Shown here: one piece after another, positions 1 through 10,967 of the stretch
Position numbering within the stretch: position 1 is the stretch's first letter
How the letters are laid out: each line of letters begins with the position of its first letter
Assembly (NCBI GenBank): GCA_030374765.1
Contig: JARGXX010000107.1
Location: 1-64,000, forward strand
Source: Agarophyton chilense
Lineage: Eukaryota > Rhodophyta > Florideophyceae > Gracilariales > Gracilariaceae
Direction of reading: 5' to 3'
DNA: 64,000 nt
Notes under the pieces: model-generated
The model's input: only the letters and a program-made list of their open reading frames with translations
Databases searched by the model: none
What the model was told of the DNA's origin: nothing
Translations under genes and position numbers: made by a program

Positions 1-1376
1 AATTTCAACCAAGTACTCTAAAAAATCCAAACTTTTTCTCACCACTCTTCCTTTCTATACAGATGCTACTTACTTCTCGGAAGTGCACCAGTAAAAACAT
101 GGTCTTTCCACAAACATGTCTGTCGGCAACCCTTTTACGCGAGCTCTTTCACCTTTCACATTCGCCAGTATTCGCCTGTGGTAGTCTAAGGTTGGGGCGC
201 CGGTAGAAAAGACGTTCAGCCCCCACCGGTTCAATAAAACGTCGTTACCCGCGGTATAAAGCCGTCAGAGGGAGACACAGGCATGGGAATCGGCTCTATA
301 GAGCAGCTATGGCCATGGTACGGCGCCTGGTAGGAGGGAAACGATTTTGCTCACATTGAGTGAAATTGCCTGCGGGCACTTTTGGTTCAACTGCGAATTA
401 CGGCTCATATTTTGCACCCCGAAAGTGCGAAATAATAATGCAAATCAACAATCGGGGTGCAAATTATGAGCCGTAATTCGCAGTTGACAAATTTATTGCC
501 TGCAGGCAATCCCAATCCCCCTTTTTTGACTACGTCTGCCCCACATCTCAAAAACACCCCCACTGGGCCCCCCACACCCCGTTTTTCGCCTTCGCCCACA
601 CGCCTCTCCCTACATTTGCGCCACATTCCTAAACTCTCACCACACCCCTCATCTCTCGCATACGCTTTGTGTAGACCCATTACAAACCGTCATTGCAAAA
701 CCGAAAGCCTAATGATGTTATCACAAAACCCCTTCACTCGCGCACAGCGCTTCTTCTCCACTGTACCGTGTCACCACACTATATACAGTTCAACTTTTCA
801 ATTTCAACCAAGTACTGTAAAAAACCAAACTTTCTCACCACTCTCCTCTCTATACAGATGCTACTAATTCTCGGAAGTGCACCAAAACATGTTTTTCCAC
901 AAACATGTCTGTCGACACCCTTTACGCAATAGCTCGTTCACCCTTTCACATTCGACAGTATTCGCCTGTGGTATGTCGTCTAAGTGGTTGGGACGCCGCT
1001 CTAGAAAAAGGACGTTTCAGCCCCAACGGTTTCATAAACCGTCGTTTCCCCCGCCGGTATAAAGCCGTGAGAGGGAGACACACAGGCATGGGAATCGGCT
1101 CTATAACAGCGTCTATGGCCTTGGTACGGCGCCTGGTAGAAGAGAAACGAGTTTGCTCACATTGAGTGAAATTGCCTGCGGGCACTTTTTGGTCAACTGC
1201 GAATTACGGCTCATAATTTGCACCCCGAAGGTGCGAAATAATAATGCAAATCAAACAATCGGGGTGCAAATTATGAGCCGTAATTCGCAGTTGAAATTTA
1301 TTGCGCCTGCAGGCAATCCCAATCGCTCTTTTTGACTACGTCTGCCCACATCCTAAAACACCCCCCTCGGGCCCCC
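1..1376. repeat. Diverged copies of the ~773-bp tandem repeat (left block)
   Basis: About 1.7 units homologous to the array at 6509-10534. The hairpin modules begin near 387 and 1193, which is 806 bp apart instead of 773-776. The TATAAAG motif and the long inverted repeat are retained. The difference from the right-hand array is mostly scattered one- or two-base insertions rather than substitutions, so the region is either an older, drifted copy or a poorly polished contig end. Homology stops in the C-rich stretch near 1376. Confidence 0.85.
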
Positions 1377-2041
1377 CACGCCTAACCAACGCCATATTAC
1401 GTCTTCAAACCAAGTATTCTACAACACATAGCCTCTCCACAGCACAATGGTAAACATCACGCGCTAGGGTGCCACGCGCGCATTCAAGTGGCCATTTGCT
1501 TTACATATGCACGCACGTGGGTGCTTCCATTACTTTTAAACGCGGAGCTGCAGTACGTCGTACTTACCTCAATACGCGTGTACGCTGTGATGATCTTTAC
1601 CGTTTAATACAATCATCACGGAAAAAGTACGGGTAACTTTCGATATAAGATTACCTTTTTGGTAAAACCACATTTTACGCCTGCAATCGTCAAATGGCCC
1701 CATTTCGTAACACTTCTATAATTCCTCACAACACACAAAACCGCCTCCTTGACTGGTCCCGCCCCGTTGCAACTCGCGTGTACTCATCGTACGGTTTTAT
1801 ACTGGCATCACAGTGGCGCCGTTGCAAGCGCCCAATCTACTTGGAATATACGTATTCAGAAAATGTTCTACGTATGACCTAAAACAACTACTGATGTAGT
1901 ACTATGTGTGTTACTACCTCTTACTTATGCTGATTACCAATAGTATTAGTACACACATATACTTGTACTACCAGAATTACTAGTACAAAGTAGAAAAAGA
2001 AGCACGATGAAAGGTTAGGTTTTAGGATAGAAACGAGTACT
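1377..2041. other. Intergenic, no gene seen
   Basis: No open frame with recognisable protein similarity. It lies between the end of the diverged repeat block and the 3' end of the minus-strand ParB-like gene. The 60-aa-scale frames here look random. Confidence 0.6.
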
Positions 2042-5000
2042 TTATTCCAAGGTATCTAGATATGCTACTGTTACAACAGACCGCATCGGTGCATCATGCG
2101 TTATTGGCTTCAGATTCATCACTGACGACCCAGTCAGACTCATGAATGCCATCGCTATCAGCCCCTGCATAGCCCGTTGTTGTCCCCTCCCACCAATTGC
2201 AAAATCTCCGCGTCTAAATCCGATTCGTCGTGTGGCCACCTCCATCGCTTCTATCTCGTCTGCTTCTATCGGCGACTGACTCATCGTCCTCTCCGGAGTT
2301 ATTCTTTGGTCCCCTTGTTCCCCCAGTCCTTCATATATCCTCTTCGGCTTGTAGGTCCACGTCATCATTGGACACAAACCGCGGAGTGAAATCCCTGTTG
2401 CCGGTGAACTGCATTCAGGGAGCTGATATCCGTCAGGCACCCATGTACATGTGGGGTAGCGGACCAGCTCACGCTCCATGTGCCCGTCTTCGTAAGAAGC
2501 TCCAGCGTGGAACACGTCTCCCCTGCCAATGAAAAACAGAGAACTGCGGCACTCGCAACTTTTTCACCTCCATGGCTCTTCGAAAGCTGCTTCAGGCGCT
2601 GCAAGCTTCCGAATACCGTGCCGTGCGAATCTTCGCACACCCATATGGGGAAACGAAAACTGCCCAGAAACCATCATAAAGTACCCCGGGTTTCCCTCCG
2701 GCCTCCCTTTCTTCTGTCGTGCGTCAGCCCTCGAAAAGTCGGTGTGAGAGAGCTTGCCGGCCGGCATTCCAAGCTCTCGTGCACAAAAACTCTGCCTCCC
2801 GTCAACCGGGCCCATGCATCTTGATGCTGTTGCTGAGGTTGTTGTTCAATTCGCAACGCACACAAGATCTGGCCCAGCCGCGCATCCAACAATGCCCGAC
2901 CCCGAACAAGCCCTCTCCAATTGCGGGTCGCGTTCGAGTTGGCACTGCAGTCCACCATCCCGGCTCGGGTCGTCATAAACCTTCCACTTCCAACTCCTAC
3001 ATTCCGATTCCTTTCCCATCCACCGCCGATCCGGCGTTGATAATCGGGTGTCCATCTTATGCGGTTCGATTCAAATCCGCAAGTCGGGCTGCTGCTTGAA
3101 GTTGTCTTCAAACCATTGCAGCATTTTCCCAGACACATCCCCACCATTCAAACATTTCGGCGCACCCCTCATCGGTTGCAAAACGATTCCATTCCAAAAT
3201 GCAGAACCCTTGGTGTTGCAGCTCCCTGCGCTTTTCACCGAAGAACTCCAACGCCAACTCATCCCGCTCCATCTGCTGCCATCCACAGGCGCTCCTCTTC
3301 ACTTTTCGTCGGATTGCTGCTCGTCGGTAGCACTTGTCCAAACACCGGAACCTTGGTAGATTCCAGGCGCCGCATGCTCTCTCCTTCGCGGCGTGCCAAA
3401 ACACCAGATGGTGGACCAGCTTCAGCTCTTCCGCCGTCAGGCATTCAGCTCGGTGCTTGGGACGCCAATATGGATGGTGTCCAGCCAATGGATGCACGTG
3501 GTTCAATCATCACGTTAACATCCTTTGGCAACATGCTCGGCGGCACATTTGCCCAATTACACCATGCCGGCGATTGAAGCCCCTTTGTAAGTTTCTGGCA
3601 GCCTCATCCATTGCGGCGGTCCATCGGGAGGGTTAGAGTCGTCAAATGGGCGCTCAATGTCAGCATCTCTCATCGACCCCTCCCCACCCTGCTGCACACC
3701 TTCACCCACTGCATCGTCTGTCACGAATGCCTCATTACCCTCGCCGTCTGAGAAGTTCTCCGCGCGGATTCCCAGGTTCCCCAACAGTTCAAACAGAGTA
3801 TCTCTCCGCAACTGCTTCATGCCGCTGCAACAACTCCCTTTCCTGTGCCATTTGGGTTTCTCTTCGACCGGCGACTGGGTGGAGACAGTCTCGTGTCAGG
3901 AGCTTTTCGCTTCACACCCCTTTGCACGCCCAACCGGCACCCTCTTCCACCCTTGGAACATGTTTCTTTTTCCTTTCCCCTTACGCGTGCTCACCCTTGG
4001 ACGCGACTCCGTTGTAGTTCATGTCGTCGTCCAAGTCCAACACAGCCACCTCCGGCGACGGCGCCACAGTCTTCACAACCTTCGCCCGTCCCGGAGCGCT
4101 CCGACTTTGATGCTGCCCCGAGGGCTCGCTGGAGACCCTGTCCCTACTCCTCTCCTCAATCCCTACTTCAAACAACCCCTCCATCCTGTCCGTCACTTCC
4201 TTCATTTTGCGCTCCAGCTTCCTTTCCCACTGCCGGGGTCGCTCCCGGAGTTCTCCATCTTCGACACAATCATAACGAGGAAGTTCCGCACGGTGGACGT
4301 TTCCACTCCGCCAATGCTTCTTTGGGTGTCGAGCACGGCGGCAACCGTCACGTCCTTCTTCTCTGCCACTTGTTCGGCAAAAGAAGTACACCTGCAGCGC
4401 AAACTTGAAAAAGTAATACCGCATATCCTCGAAACGGCCCCTTCTCCCCCCTTCGAAACCCCCGCGGGTACCCAGTAAAGCCTTCACACACTCCACGCAA
4501 AACAAAAAACCGCCTTCATCGAGTGTGTACAACCGGTCGTCCGACAAATGCGACAGACCCAACTTCGGCGCCTCTTTGCACACCTTCTCAAAGTTGCTCA
4601 GCAACTCCGGGCTCCTTACAAGAGCAAGGGCAATGTCCGGCGTAGCGCCGAAGTTGCGTCGGTTCCAATGTGCCGAGTAGCATAAACTCTTGCATCGCTA
4701 CTGCCACCGCATATGACGTCAGTGACTTTACCTTCACTTTGTCATCCAACACTGACGCCATTATGAACGACACGGTGGTGTGCACGCGGTCTGCAAACGA
4801 CATCGCCAACACGTTGCTTGCCATGATGTTCAGCTTACAACCGATGCTCAACCGCTCCTTCCTTGTGAGGTCCTTCCCGTCCGGGTCGCAACCACAGAAC
4901 GACGTCCAGCACTTTGGTCATGCTTTTCCACCTCTGGGACGTGTTCCTCAGGTCTTGGTACACCACCAAACGATGAAGCCCATCCACCAACAGACACTCA

Positions 5001-6074
5001 CAGGTAATTGAATTGCCTTGAAGAACCTCATCCACTGATCTGCCGCCGAGCACGATTGCAACGCTCACCCGCCCAACCGCTCCCAAAACACCTTGCTGCT
5101 CCATCATAACCTTCAAATTCTCCCTGTGCTGCCCATTCAATGCCCGCACTTGATGCTCCCCGTAGCGAATTCTGCCGATATCCACCGTAGCATTCACCTG
5201 CCTATAGTGGTTCAGCTCAATCTTGCTATCGGTGGGGATCGCAACAGCCTGTTTTTCGGAGGCTCCACCGCTTGTGACAATGACCGGGTGTTCGACGGGC
5301 CCGACCTCATACACCGTGAAAATGACGTCCTCATCCACCTCCACTGCCTTGGCGGCCGAAGTACCCCACTTCAATCGTTCCGCCCGGTGGCGTACGAGGG
5401 CGTGGCGTTACTGCGCGTGAAACGGATGTGCCCCTGCGCGGCGTTGGTTGAGACCTCAGACGAGGTCGCCCAGTGCGTCGAATTGTACCAGGAGAAACGG
5501 TGGCAACAGTTGCCCCAGCACCAGTTGCAGTCGAACCAGATGCATTCGAGCGCTGCGATGCGCGCCCTTGGCGGCTCTGGGACCTCGTCTTACGACTTCC
5601 CGTTCGGGGCGTCGTAGGTGGACGCCGTTGTACGTCGGGAGTACCCTTCGACGGGGGTGGGGACTTTCTCCTCCTCTTTCCGACCGCATCAGCGGATTCA
5701 TCTGAATCCACCTCAACCACCTCCCCTGTTGTTTCCATCGCCTCCATCATACCGAGGTCCCACGAATAAAAAGAATTCGGTAACACCCCACCCAGTGTTG
5801 CAGGCGGTTCTTCCACACCACCAAATCGGTACGGGTACCTAATGTCGTCAAACCCCGGCAGGATCTTAACACTGCGAACTTTCACCAAATCCTCACCTTC
5901 CGCCTCAAAGCTCTTTAGGCTAGATCCATGCATATCCCTGGACAATTCCCCCTCCTTCCTACCAGGCATCAACACAGCCGTTCCGACGCGCCGGCGGTTT
6001 CCCCCTTCGCCTTTCGCCAAAAGAAACACGACGTCGGCTGCTTTCATGTTTTGATGTTTTCCACGCGATGGCAT
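2042..6074 (-). pseudogene. Gene with ParB-like and 2OG-Fe(II) dioxygenase-like segments, split over several frames
   Basis: Coding signal runs on the minus strand from an ATG at 6074 to a TAA at 2042, where the stop overlaps an AATAAA. It sits in several overlapping frames (for example 6074-5331, 5374-4835, 4851-4588, 4604-3981 and further pieces to 2042). The first piece has a Ser/Arg/Pro-rich basic tail with an AT-hook-like TGRPRLR. The 5374-4835 piece has an order reminiscent of ParB/sulfiredoxin domains: an Arg/His-rich start, a helix ending EQQGV, a beta strand, then LLVDGLHRLVVYQDL. Near the end, HQDAW (His codon 2826-2824) and, about 105 codons later, FHAGASYE (His codon 2509-2507) resemble the HxD...H metal ligands of a 2OG-Fe(II) dioxygenase. 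By family knowledge such enzymes oxidise nucleic-acid bases, proteins or small molecules; the substrate here is unknown. The frame changes may be true decay, introns or assembly indels, since the neighbouring left repeat block is also indel-rich. The gene is divergent from the methyltransferase-SET gene across the 773-bp array. The ParB-like call is moderate and the dioxygenase call moderate-low. Confidence 0.5.
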
Positions 6075-6508
6075 TGCAATACACACAATATGAACCGGGG
6101 AGATGCGCGCAGAAGAGCGTGACAAAAAAAACTATGACACGGGCGAATGAAGGCGGAACACAAAGCCAAATACGGCAGATCCGAAACTCAGGCCCGCGGG
6201 GAGATGATTCAAGTAAAAGTGCAGACTTGATGCGAACTTTGATGGCGCCCGCTTGATCCGTTTACAAAACAAGACAGAGGCTGCAGTTCGGGAAAGGGAA
6301 GGAATGTGACGGCGGGGAAAACGGGTGTAAACGGGTGTACTTCGACTCCGTCCTTTCCGCGAAAAACTAAAAAGGGCTCCTAGTGGTTGTGTAGTGGCAA
6401 CCTGAACCCCAACGACGCGTGACACGCGTCACAGCAATCGCGATCCGTTCCAAAAAAACCGCTGCACAGACACCAAATTTTATAAGTTTTAGGGGGGTTG
6501 TGTGTGGC
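6075..6508. other. 5' flank of the minus-strand gene
   Basis: About 430 bp between the presumed ATG at 6074 (minus strand) and the edge of the tandem array. It must hold the proximal leader/promoter of the ParB-like gene unless transcription starts in the array. I see no convincing TATA box and no other gene. Confidence 0.5.
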
Positions 6509-9500
6509 AAATTGCCTGCGGGCACTTTTGGTCAACTGCGAATTACGGCTCATAATTTGCACCCCGAAAGTGCGAAATAATAATGCAAATCAACAATCGG
6601 GGTGCAAATTATGAGCCGTAATTCGCAGTTGAAATTTATTGCCTGCAGGCAATCCCAATCGCTCTTTTTGACTACGTCTGCCCACATCCAAAAACACCCC
6701 CCTGGGCCCCCAACACCCCGTTTTTTCGCCTTCGCCCACACGCCCTCTCCCTACATTTGCGCCACACTCGTAAACTCTCACCACACCCCTCATATCTCGC
6801 ATACGCCTGCTGTAAACCCATATCAAGCGTCATTGCAAAACCGAAAGCCTAATGATGTTTCACTAAACACCTTCACTCGCCCACAACGCTTCTTCTTCAC
6901 TGCACCGTGTCACAACTCATGTACATTCAACTTTTCAATTTCAACCAAGTACTCTAAAAAACCAAACTTTCTCACCACTCTCCTTTCTATACAGATGCTA
7001 CTAATTCTCGGAAGTGCACCAAAACATGTCTTTCCACAAACATGTCTGTCGGCACCCTTTACGCGAGCTCGTTCACCATTCACATTCGACAGTATTCGCC
7101 TGTGGTAGTCTAAGGTTGGGCGCCGCTAGAAAAGACGTTCAGCCCCAACCGGTTCAATAACCGTCGTTACCGCCGGTATAAAGCCGTGAGAGGGAGACAC
7201 AGGCATGGGAATCGGCTCTATACAGCGTCTACGGCCTTGGTACGGCGCCTGGTAGAAGGGAAACGAGTTTGCTCACATTGAGTGAAATTGCCTGCGGGCA
7301 CTTTTGGTCAACTGCGAATTACGGCTCATAATTTGCACCCCGAAAGTGCGAAATAATAATGCAAATCAACAATCGGGGTGCAAATTATGAGCCGTAATTC
7401 GCAGTTGAAATTTATTGCCTGCAGGCAATCCCAATCGCTCTTTTTGACTACGTCTGCCCACATCCAAAAACACCCCCCTGGGCCCCCAACACCCCGTTTT
7501 TCGCCTTCGCCCACACGCCCCTCCCTACATTTGCGCCACACTCGTAAACTCTCACCACACCCCTCATATCTCGCATACGCCTGCTTAAACCCATATCAAG
7601 CGTCATTGCAAAACCGAAAGCCTAATGATGTTTCACTAAACCCCTTCACTCGCCCACAACGCTTCTTCTTCACTGCACCGTGTGTCACAACTCATGTACA
7701 TTCAACTTTTCAATTTCAACCAAGTACTCTAAAAAACCAAACTTTCTCACCACTCTCCTTTCTATACAGATGCTACTAATTCTCGGAAGTGCACCAAAAC
7801 ATGTCTTTCCACAAACATGTCTGTCGGCACCCTTTACGCGAGCTCGTTCACCATTCACATTCGACAGTATTCGCCTGTGGTAGTCTAAGGTTGGGCGCCG
7901 CTAGAAAAGACGTTCAGCCCCAACCGGTTCAATAACCGTCGTTACCGCCGGTATAAAGCCGTGAGAGGGAGACACAGGCATGGGAATCGGCTCTATACAG
8001 CGTCTACGGCCTTGGTACGGCGCCTGGTAGAAGGGAAACGAGTTTGCTCACATTGAGTGAAATTGCCTGCGGGCACTTTTGGTCAACTGCGAATTACGGC
8101 TCATAATTTGCACCCCGAAAGTGCGAAATAATAATGCAAATCAACAATCGGGGTGCAAATTATGAGCCGTAATTCGCAGTTGAAATTTATTGCCTGCAGG
8201 CAATCCCAATCCCCCTTTTTGACTACGTCTGCCCACATCCAAAAACAGGTCCCCCTGGGCCCCCCACACCCTGTTTTTCGCCTTCGCCCACACGCCTCTC
8301 CCTACATTTGCGCCACACTCCTAAACTCTCACCACACCCCTCGTCTCTCGCATACGCCTCTGTAGACCCATATCAAGCGTCATTGCAAAACCGAAAGCCT
8401 AATGATGTTTCACAAAACCCCTTCACTCGCCCACAACGCTTCTTCTCCACTGCACCGTGTCACAACTCATGTACATTCAACTTTTCAATTTCAACCAAGT
8501 ACTCTAAAAAACCAAACTTTCTCACCACTCTCCTTTCTATACAGATGCTACTAATTCTCGGAAGTGCACCAAAACATGTCTTTCCACAAACATGTCTGTC
8601 GGCACCCTTTACGCGAGCTCGTTCACCATTCACATTCGACAGTATTCGCCTGTGGTAGTCTAAGGTTGGGCGCCGCTAGAAAAGACGTTCAGCCCCAACC
8701 GGTTCAATAACCGTCGTTACCGCCGGTATAAAGCCGTGAGAGGGAGACACAGGCATGGGAATCGGCTCTATACAGCGCTATGGCCTTGGTACGGCGCCTG
8801 GTAGAAGGGAAACGAGTTTGCTCACATTGAGTGAAATTGCCTGCGGGCACTTTTGGTCAACTGCGAATTACGGCTCATAATTTGCACCCCGAAAGTGCGA
8901 AATAATAATGCAAATCAACAATCGGGGTGCAAATTATGAGCCGTAATTCGCAGTTGAAATTTATTGCCTGCAGGCAATCCCAATCGCTCTTTTTGACTAC
9001 GTCTGCCCACATCCAAAAACACCCCCCTGGGCCCCCAACACCCCGTTTTTCGCCTTCGCCCACACGCCCCTCCCTACATTTGCGCCACACTCGTAAACTC
9101 TCACCACACCCCTCATATCTCGCATACGCCTGCTTAGACCCATATCAAGCGTCATTGCAAAACCGAAAGCCTAATGATGTTTCACAAAACCCCTTCACTC
9201 GCCCACAACGCTTCTTCTCCACTGCACCGTGTCACAACTCATGTACATTCAACTTTTCAATTTCAACCAAGTACTCTAAAAAACCAAACTTTCTCACCAC
9301 TCTCCTTTCTATACAGATGCTACTAATTCTCGGAAGTGCACCAAAACATGTCTTTCCACAAACATGTCTGTCGGCACCCTTTACGCGAGCTCGTTCACCA
9401 TTCACATTCGACAGTATTCGCCTGTGGTAGTCTAAGGTTGGGCGACGCTAGAAAAGACGTTCAGCCCCAACCGGTTCAATAACCGTCGTTACCGCCGGTA

Positions 9501-10271
9501 TAAAGCCGTGAGAGGGAGACACAGGCATGGGAATCGGCTCTATACAGCGTCTATGGCCTTGGTACGGCGCCTGGTAGAAGAGAAACGAGTTTGCTCACAT
9601 TGAGTGAAATTGCCTGCGGGCACTTTTGGTCAACTGCGAATTACGGCTCATAATTTGCACCCCGAAAGTGCGAAATAATAATGCAAATCAACAATCGGGG
9701 TGCAAATTATGAGCCGTAATTCGCAGTTGAAATTTATTGCCTGCAGGCAATCCCAATCCCCCTTTTTGACTACGTCTGCCCACATCCAAAAACACCCCCC
9801 TGGGCCCCCCACACCCCGTTTTTCGCCTTCGCCCACACGCCGCTCCCTACATTTGCGCCACACTCCTAAACTCTCACCACACCCCTCATATCTCGCATAC
9901 GCCTCTGTAGACCCATATCAAGCGTCATTGCAAAACCGAAAGCCTAATGATGTTTCACTAAACCCCTTCACTCGCCCACAACGCTTCTTCTTCACTGCAC
10001 CGTGTCACAACTCATGTACATTCAACTTTTCAATTTCAACCAAGTACTCTAAAAAACCAAACTTTCTCACCACTCTCCTTTCTATACAGATGCTACTAAT
10101 TCTCGGAAGTGCACCAAAACATGTCTTTCCACAAACATGTCTGTCGGCACCCTTTACGCAAGCTCGTTCACCTTTCAAATTCCACAGTATTCGCCTGTGG
10201 TAGTGTAAGGTTGGGCGACGCTAGAAAAGGCGTTCAGCCCCAACCGGTTCAATAACCGTCGTTACCGCCGG

Positions 10272-10277
10272 TATAAA
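10272..10277 (+). promoter_or_regulatory. TATA box in the last array unit
   Basis: TATAAA in the context CCGGTATAAAGCCGTGAGAGGG, conserved in every unit including the diverged left block (near 275 and 1057). In this copy it is about 0.7 kb upstream of the methyltransferase-SET ATG. Tandem TATA-bearing units before a gene resemble repeated promoter modules. Transcription from them is not shown by sequence. Confidence 0.4.
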
Positions 10278-10402
10278 GCCGTGAGAGGGAGACACAGGCA
10301 TGGGAATCGGCTCTATACAGCGTCTATGGCCTTGGTACGGCGCCTGGTAGAAGAGAAACGAGTTTGCTCACATTGAGTGAAATTGCCTGCGGGCACTTTT
10401 GG

Positions 10403-10503
10403 TCAACTGCGAATTACGGCTCATAATTTGCACCCCGAAAGTGCGAAATAATAATGCAAATCAACAATCGGGGTGCAAATTATGAGCCGTAATTCGCAGT
10501 TGA
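10403..10503. repeat. Long perfect inverted repeat (36-bp arms, 29-nt loop), last copy
   Basis: The left arm starts TCAACTGCGAATTACGGC and its exact reverse complement returns after a 29-nt A-rich loop. Identical or near-identical copies occur at 6532-6632, 7308-7408, 8083-8183, 8857-8957 and 9630-9730, with slightly degraded copies at 387-487 and 1193-1294. Each is bracketed by GCCTGCGGGC on the left and a 16-bp palindrome ATTGCCTGCAGGCAAT on the right. A cruciform or RNA hairpin is possible. It could equally be a recombinase or nuclease binding site. Confidence 0.95.
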
Positions 10504-10534
10504 AATTTATTGCCTGCAGGCAATCCCCCTTTTG

Positions 10535-10967
10535 CTCCCTCAAACTGCATCTCACGTTAACCGACCCCGACCGTATTTGAGCTGTCGGCTATCGCTCTTC
10601 TGCAGTCCTCTCCGCTTGGCAACGTTCGCCTTTCGAAACTTTGTCGTTGTTTCAGCGGTGTTGCTTGTTTTGGATTCTTGCGCCCGCTGCGGTATCGAGT
10701 TACGATCAAGAACGGCTTTGACGTACACGCACCCGCTAAAGCCCAAGACCTCACCATTGCGCAAACCCCTACACGGCCCCGCTCTTTGAACCCCTAAACC
10801 CCACGACCCCTTCAATCAAGACGCCCTTGCACAACTTCAGCCCCCGAATTCCCCTTCAAAAGAACAAGTCTCTCTTCGTTCAATCACCCCCCCTTCTATC
10901 TCTCTATCTCCGCCCCCAGCCTTCTCCACCGACACTTCGAATATCTCTCCAAGTTCCGTCTTACAAG
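10535..10967 (+). other. Leader region of the methyltransferase-SET gene
   Basis: Unique C/T-rich sequence between the array and the first ATG. The reading frame is open upstream to about 10827 but contains no ATG before 10968, so this part is better read as 5' untranslated leader. No strong TATA motif is seen within it. Confidence 0.5.

Larger units (their letters stand above)
6509..10534. repeat. Tandem array of ~773-bp units with hairpin modules
   Basis: Five spacer units of 776, 775, 774, 773 and 773 bp lie between six hairpin modules starting at 6532, 7308, 8083, 8857, 9630 and 10403. Units are nearly identical, differing by a few substitutions and 1-3-bp indels. Each holds a TATAAAG promoter-like motif, a perfect 36-bp inverted repeat and a C-rich stretch. 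The array begins and ends inside the hairpin module: the left edge is at the GCCTGCGGGC arm and the right edge just after the GCCTGCAGGC palindrome. It fills the interval between two divergent genes, so it may act as a shared promoter/spacer or as a recombination site. Open frames of up to 168 codons inside the units are interrupted in some copies and look like by-products of C-rich sequence. Confidence 0.95.

Noticed and set aside
8927-9430. 167-codon frame repeated in the 773-bp units as a possible gene
   Set aside because: It starts inside the inverted repeat and runs through C-rich spacer and the promoter-like part. It is interrupted by small indels in some units, and its composition looks like chance. 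No domain is recognisable.
6509-10534. CRISPR-like array
   Set aside because: The repeats are ~773 bp long and contiguous with no unique spacers, and the context is eukaryotic.
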